Shown: positions 62,727 to 64,000 of the stretch, piece after piece
Layout: each line of letters begins with the position of its first letter
How positions within the stretch are numbered: the stretch's first letter is position 1
NCBI RefSeq assembly: GCF_007860105.1
Contig: NZ_SJPU01000004.1
Span: 62,001-126,000 of the forward strand
Reading direction: 5' to 3'
DNA: 64,000 nt
Source of the DNA: Allorhodopirellula heiligendammensis
GTDB taxonomy: Bacteria > Planctomycetota > Planctomycetia > Pirellulales > Pirellulaceae
Program-made: the position numbers and the translations under genes
Notes under the pieces: generated by a model
Seen by the model: only the letters and a program-made list of their open reading frames with translations
What the model was told of the DNA's origin: nothing
Databases searched by the model: none

Positions 62727-64000
62727 GTATCACCAAAGAAGAATTTGTGGAACGCGTCATCTCGGCCGGAGTTGCCGAACGCATGGACGTCAGTCGTGCC
62801 ATCGGAGAACTTGGTGTCGGCGAGGTGACGTTGCCGCAAGTGGTCGATCATCTGCAGAGCCGTGGATTGATCACAACCCTGCAGACTGAGAAGATCATGC
62901 GCGGTGATCGGGTCGGGTATTTTTACGGCGACTTCAAGATCCTCTATCTGATCGGCGCGGGTACATTCGCACGAGTGTACCGGGCTGAAAAAGACGGTCA
63001 GGTGTTTGCTGTCAAAGTGCTCCGAAAGCGATTCCGCGATGAGGCGCACGAACTCGAACAGTTCCTCCGGGAAGGCCGGATGGGGTTAAAACTTAAACAC
63101 CCCAACATCGTGCGGATTCTCGAGGTGGTGCCCGACCGCCATAACCCCTTTCTTGTGATGGAGTTCGTGGAAGGGCAGACGTTGCGTGAACTGGTGAAGA
63201 TTCGCGGCAAGCTTCCCGTCGAACTCTCCCTGAAATTGATGCACGAAATCGCACAGGGGCTCGCCTTTGCTGCGTCCCTCGGAATCTCGCACCGGGACTT
63301 AAAGCTCTCCAACGTGCTGATCAGTTCAGGTGGCGTAGCGAAACTTGTTGACTTCGGTTTGGCAGCGTTGGCGGACCGCAGCAATCCCGAAGTGGTCGCT
63401 GATTGCCCCAACGCGCGTGCGATCGATTACGCCGCGCTGGAGCGGGGAACGAATGTTCGCAAGGATGATCCTCGCAGCGACGTGTTTTTCGCGGGGAACA
63501 TGCTCTACCATATGCTCGCTGGGACCCCCGCCTTGACGGAAACCCGCGACCGCATGGCGCGGCTGAACATTTCCCGGTTCCAGGACATCCGATCGATCTA
63601 CGATTACGTTCCAGACCTACCGGGCATTGTCAATCAATTACTACTCGCAGCGATGGAATTCAATCCTGAGAAACGGATCCAAACCTGTACCGCCTTGGCA
63701 ACGGCTACCAAGAAAGTGATCGATACTCTCGAGCAAGGCCCCGCCGAAGCGCGGGCCCCCGATCTTTCTGGGAAAGTCAACGCCGAGGATGTGGGTGATG
63801 ACCACGTGATCACCAACGAGGGAGAAGGCTATGTGGTGATGTTCGTCGAATCCAAGGCTGGCTTGCAAAACGCGGTCCGGGATCGGCTCAAAGCACGGGG
63901 CTATCGCGTTTTAATCATTGCCAACCCGCAGCGTGCCTTGGACCGGTTCGTCGATGCGATCGACAAACCCGCCGATTGCGTCATTTTTGGAGCAGCGGAA
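62723..64000 (+). CDS. Ser/Thr protein kinase with degenerate receiver domain, 3'-truncated by window
   Basis: The frame is open from ATG 62723 to the window edge (426 residues seen). Residues 1-62 form a small helical N-terminal domain. The kinase domain (about 70-335) has GAGTFARV, K98, HRDLKLSN (HRD 190-192) and DFG at 210-212; YAALERGT replaces the usual YMSPEQ. From about residue 369 a CheY-like fold begins (YVVMFVESKAGLQNAVRDRL), but the first acidic pair is changed to E-S and the phospho-acceptor position reads VIFGAA with Gly instead of Asp. It is therefore a pseudo-receiver, probably for binding. The end of the protein lies beyond the window. It is coupled to the LRR gene. Confidence 0.92.
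   Translation, partial: MSITKEEFVERVISAGVAERMDVSRAIGELGVGEVTLPQVVDHLQSRGLITTLQTEKIMRGDRVGYFYGDFKILYLIGAGTFARVYRAEKDGQVFAVKVLRKRFRDEAHELEQFLREGRMGLKLKHPNIVRILEVVPDRHNPFLVMEFVEGQTLRELVKIRGKLPVELSLKLMHEIAQGLAFAASLGISHRDLKLSNVLISSGGVAKLVDFGLAALADRSNPEVVADCPNARAIDYAALERGTNVRKDDPRSDVFFAGNMLYHMLAGTPALTETRDRMARLNISRFQDIRSIYDYVPDLPGIVNQLLLAAMEFNPEKRIQTCTALATATKKVIDTLEQGPAEARAPDLSGKVNAEDVGDDHVITNEGEGYVVMFVESKAGLQNAVRDRLKARGYRVLIIANPQRALDRFVDAIDKPADCVIFGAAE

Noticed and set aside
1-64000. tRNA, rRNA, CRISPR, insertion sequence or prophage
   Set aside because: No T-loop-like GGTTCRANYCC motif in a gene gap, no spaced repeats, no transposase, integrase or phage structural gene was seen.

Overview
The window looks like chromosomal DNA of a marine-type planctomycete of the Pirellulaceae (Rhodopirellula or a close ally). 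The evidence is the density of planctomycete-typical families: PSCyt/PSD heme proteins (DUF1549, DUF1553, DUF1592, DUF1588, DUF1585), DUF1501 and DUF1552 Tat-exported proteins, many eukaryote-like Ser/Thr kinases, an ECF sigma factor followed by a zinc-finger kinase, a dockerin protein with the LDDRRVLAA-type N-terminus, and a MoxR/DUF58/BatA operon. Start sites often lack a Shine-Dalgarno sequence. No rRNA, tRNA, CRISPR array, insertion sequence or phage gene was recognised.

Layout. Bases 1-3427: end of a PSCyt2/PSD1 heme protein plus its DUF1501 partner. 3500-6031: pirin and a class C beta-lactamase-like serine hydrolase, both on the minus strand. 6452-8924: ECF sigma factor overlapping a zinc-finger/kinase/membrane protein. 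9334-13560: DUF1592-type heme protein plus DUF1552 partner. 13655-22703 (minus): DUF1501 protein, a very large PPC/Ig-like/PSCyt2/PSD1 protein cut by one in-frame amber codon, a PSCyt1-WD40 protein, and a peroxiredoxin-kinase fusion. 23484-24539: secreted YTV-repeat/SHD1 protein.

24517-34931 (minus) is the most striking segment: a compact three-gene operon encoding a metacaspase fused to an alpha/beta hydrolase, then two paralogous CHAT protease-STAND NTPase-membrane proteins with unrelated C-termini. This is the architecture of an NLR-like defence or regulated cell-death system. Divergent from it, 35268-50911 holds a TPR-gluzincin peptidase, DUF4159, MoxR ATPase, DUF58, BatA-type vWA, a giant coiled-coil DUF4175-like protein, a vWA/GATase-like membrane protein and a secreted caspase-fold protein. 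Four caspase-fold proteins thus lie within about 27 kb.

50932-53653: a gene remnant, a small unknown gene, flavohemoprotein hmp and a divergent DUF3565 gene. 53847-59793: O-antigen ligase/TPR protein and a convergent cadherin-like/dockerin surface protein. 60079-64000: an acidic secreted protein, a leucine-rich-repeat protein and a Ser/Thr kinase with a degenerate receiver domain that runs off the window end.

In functional terms the window mixes cell-surface heme and sulfatase-like modules, kinase and sigma signalling, nitrosative-stress detoxification, and a probable conflict or cell-death island.
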